In this document: positions 34,060 through 35,355 of the stretch, in pieces
Numbering within the stretch: the first letter of the stretch is position 1
Layout of the letters: every line of letters starts with the position of its first letter
NCBI GenBank assembly: GCA_022448955.1
Contig: JAKVCU010000096.1
Location: 1-35,355 of the forward strand
Reading direction: 5' to 3'
DNA: 35,355 bases
Source: Saprospiraceae bacterium
GTDB lineage: Bacteria > Bacteroidota > Bacteroidia > Chitinophagales > Saprospiraceae
Position numbers and translations under genes: made by a program
The notes under the pieces: generated by a model
Databases searched by the model: none
What the model was told of the DNA's origin: nothing
The model's input: the letters and a program-made list of their open reading frames with translations, nothing else

Positions 34060-35163
34060 ATGATCAGATTATCTATTTCTTTCTTCTTATTCCTTCCTCT
34101 TTTTTGCTTGGCGCAAAATATAGACTATCAGCATCCGATTCCTTTTGAAACTAAAGAATATGTAGCGTATAAAACCAATCAATCCATTAAGATTGATGGT
34201 AAACTGGATGAGTCGGATTGGGCGAAAGCCAAATGGACAAGCGATTTTGTAGATATCGAAGGTGATTTAAAACCAAGCCCCGCTCATCGCACCCGCGCAA
34301 AAATGCTTTGGGATGAAGAGTATTTTTACTTCGCAGCAGTCTTAGAAGAACCTCATATATGGGCTACATTAACCGAACGAGATGCTATCATGTATCACAA
34401 TGATGATTTTGAAATCTTTATTGATCCTGATGCAGATGGAGAGTATTATTACGAGTTTGAGATGAATGCACACAATGCAATTTGGGATCTCTTCATGTTG
34501 CGACCATATCGAGTAGATGAGCGGCATAAATATATCATGGAATGGGATATTAAAGGCATTCAGTCAGGGGTTTATGTGGAAGGCACTTTAAATGACCCTT
34601 CTGATACTGATCAGTTTTGGTCCGTAGAAGTGGCCATGCCTTGGGAAGTACTGCGCTGGTTTGCAAAAGAAGGCAGAATGCCGCTTGCAGGCGAACAATG
34701 GCGAGTCAATTTCTCAAGAGTAGATTGGTGGATGGATATAAAAGACGGGGAATATGTAAAAAAGCCAAACGCAGAAACGGGCGAAGAACAAAAATGGCCA
34801 CAAGAAAATTGGGTATGGTCACCTTCTGGCAGAGTAGATATGCATCAAACAGAAACTTGGGGTTATGTTCAATTTTCTGACAAAAAAGTAGGAAAAGGAG
34901 AAGATACCTTTATGCCAAATCCGGAAGAAGCCATTAAATGGGCATTGTGGCAACTCTATTTTCAACAAAGAAAACACAAAGAAGAGTACGGGCATTATGC
35001 CAATGGTACGCAGCCTTTTCGGATTCCAAAAGTAGAAATTAAGGGATACTACCTTCAGCCAACAATAGAATGTACCACCCATTTATTTGAAATTTCAGCT
35101 GCTAGTTTAGATCCAGCTAAACGCTGGTATATCAATCATGAAGGTAGAATCTGGAAGGAGTGA
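34060..35163 (+). CDS. Secreted CBM9-like carbohydrate-binding protein
   Basis: The 367-residue protein has a signal peptide (MIRLSISFFLFLPLFCLAQ). Residues ~40-270 match the family 9-like carbohydrate-binding domain: IKIDGKLDESDWAKAKWTSD, AKMLWDEEYFYFAAVLEEPH, a HNDDFEIFIDPDADGEYYYE calcium-like acidic segment, and WSVEVAMPWEVLRW, then WRVNFSRVDWWM. The end (about 100 residues) is Trp- and Tyr-rich with YINHEGRIWKE. It may bind sugars or be part of a degradation system; no catalytic residues can be pointed to. Probably transcribed with the SGNH gene. The stop codon sits in an 8-bp hairpin (35159-35182) without a T tract. Confidence 0.88.
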   Translation: MIRLSISFFLFLPLFCLAQNIDYQHPIPFETKEYVAYKTNQSIKIDGKLDESDWAKAKWTSDFVDIEGDLKPSPAHRTRAKMLWDEEYFYFAAVLEEPHIWATLTERDAIMYHNDDFEIFIDPDADGEYYYEFEMNAHNAIWDLFMLRPYRVDERHKYIMEWDIKGIQSGVYVEGTLNDPSDTDQFWSVEVAMPWEVLRWFAKEGRMPLAGEQWRVNFSRVDWWMDIKDGEYVKKPNAETGEEQKWPQENWVWSPSGRVDMHQTETWGYVQFSDKKVGKGEDTFMPNPEEAIKWALWQLYFQQRKHKEEYGHYANGTQPFRIPKVEIKGYYLQPTIECTTHLFEISAASLDPAKRWYINHEGRIWKE

Positions 35164-35182
35164 TCACCTAGCGCTGATCACT
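35159..35182. other. Hairpin over the stop codon of the CBM9-like gene
   Basis: AGTGATCA (35159-35166) pairs with TGATCACT (35175-35182); the TGA stop at 35161 is in the stem. No T tract follows, so termination is uncertain. Confidence 0.45.
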
Positions 35183-35302
35183 ACAGTTGGTTTGCCCAAA
35201 AGGGAGCAGCATAAATACTTTGAATCAGCTCAAATGCTATGCTCAACTTCTCTTTCGAGTAGTTACTGAAGCGGCTAGTCAAAATTGCTTGTATAATAAA
35301 TT

Positions 35303-35318
35303 CCTGCCAGCCGGCAGG
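35303..35318. repeat. GC-rich palindromic element, copy 2
   Basis: CCTGCCAGCCGGCAGG is one mismatch from the core of the perfect palindrome at 28809-28826, and is likewise preceded by AATTCCT. It lies in non-coding DNA near the window end; nothing else was recognised in 35183-35355. Confidence 0.55.
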
Positions 35319-35355
35319 CACGGCGTCAGCTCAAAAATCGTAAGTAACTGACGAT

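Overview
The window looks like a stretch of an AT-rich Bacteroidota chromosome, probably a gliding or marine lineage such as the Saprospiria or relatives (inference). The evidence is two type IX secretion (T9SS) cargo proteins, one with a type A and one with a type B C-terminal sorting domain. There are also SprB-type repeats, a PorG-like T9SS outer-membrane protein, several DUF3857/transglutaminase proteins, and Bacteroidota-style -7 boxes (TAnnTTTG) upstream of some genes. No rRNA, tRNA, CRISPR array, integrase or intact insertion sequence was seen. Most genes are chromosomal housekeeping or envelope genes, with a few accessory patches.

Layout. 1-2351: the 3' end of a large T9SS cargo gene, then a PorG/DUF6089-like barrel. 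2441-4132 (-): VWA-domain lipoprotein. 4242-6973 (+): YjbQ-family protein, then a GH3-family acyl-adenylating enzyme directly abutting a LysE-type exporter. 7233-8647 (+): a CMD/AhpD-like protein and the arsenosugar radical SAM enzyme ArsS, without an arsM nearby. 8691-9112: decayed coding remnants. 9189-11659: a small locus of a stand-alone LytTR regulator, a divergently transcribed helical-repeat protein and a 67-residue peptide with a classical double-glycine leader. 11835-13264: RecX and an MscS channel. 13328-21413 (-): four tandem DUF3857/transglutaminase-like secreted proteins. Three of them carry Ser where the catalytic Cys should be. 21658-24847 (-): a CtpA-type S41 protease, a small secreted protein with an internally repeated module, and an alpha/beta hydrolase. 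25273-26982 (+): a membrane adenylate cyclase with periplasmic TPR and coiled-coil parts. 27032-29496 (-): a T9SS type B cargo protein and an orphan small beta-rich protein. 29889-35163 (+): UvrB, an AIM24/TIGR00266 protein, a Tat-exported SGNH hydrolase and a CBM9-like secreted protein.

Most interesting for follow-up: (i) the LytTR / helical-repeat / double-glycine peptide neighbourhood at 9189-11659, which could be a peptide secretion or signalling locus; (ii) the GH3-LysE gene pair, which suggests synthesis and export of an amino-acid conjugate; (iii) the tandem transglutaminase-fold array with Cys-to-Ser substitutions. Several hairpins and palindromic repeats in the intergenic regions are listed separately. 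Functional links between neighbours are inference; family assignments rest on motifs read by eye.
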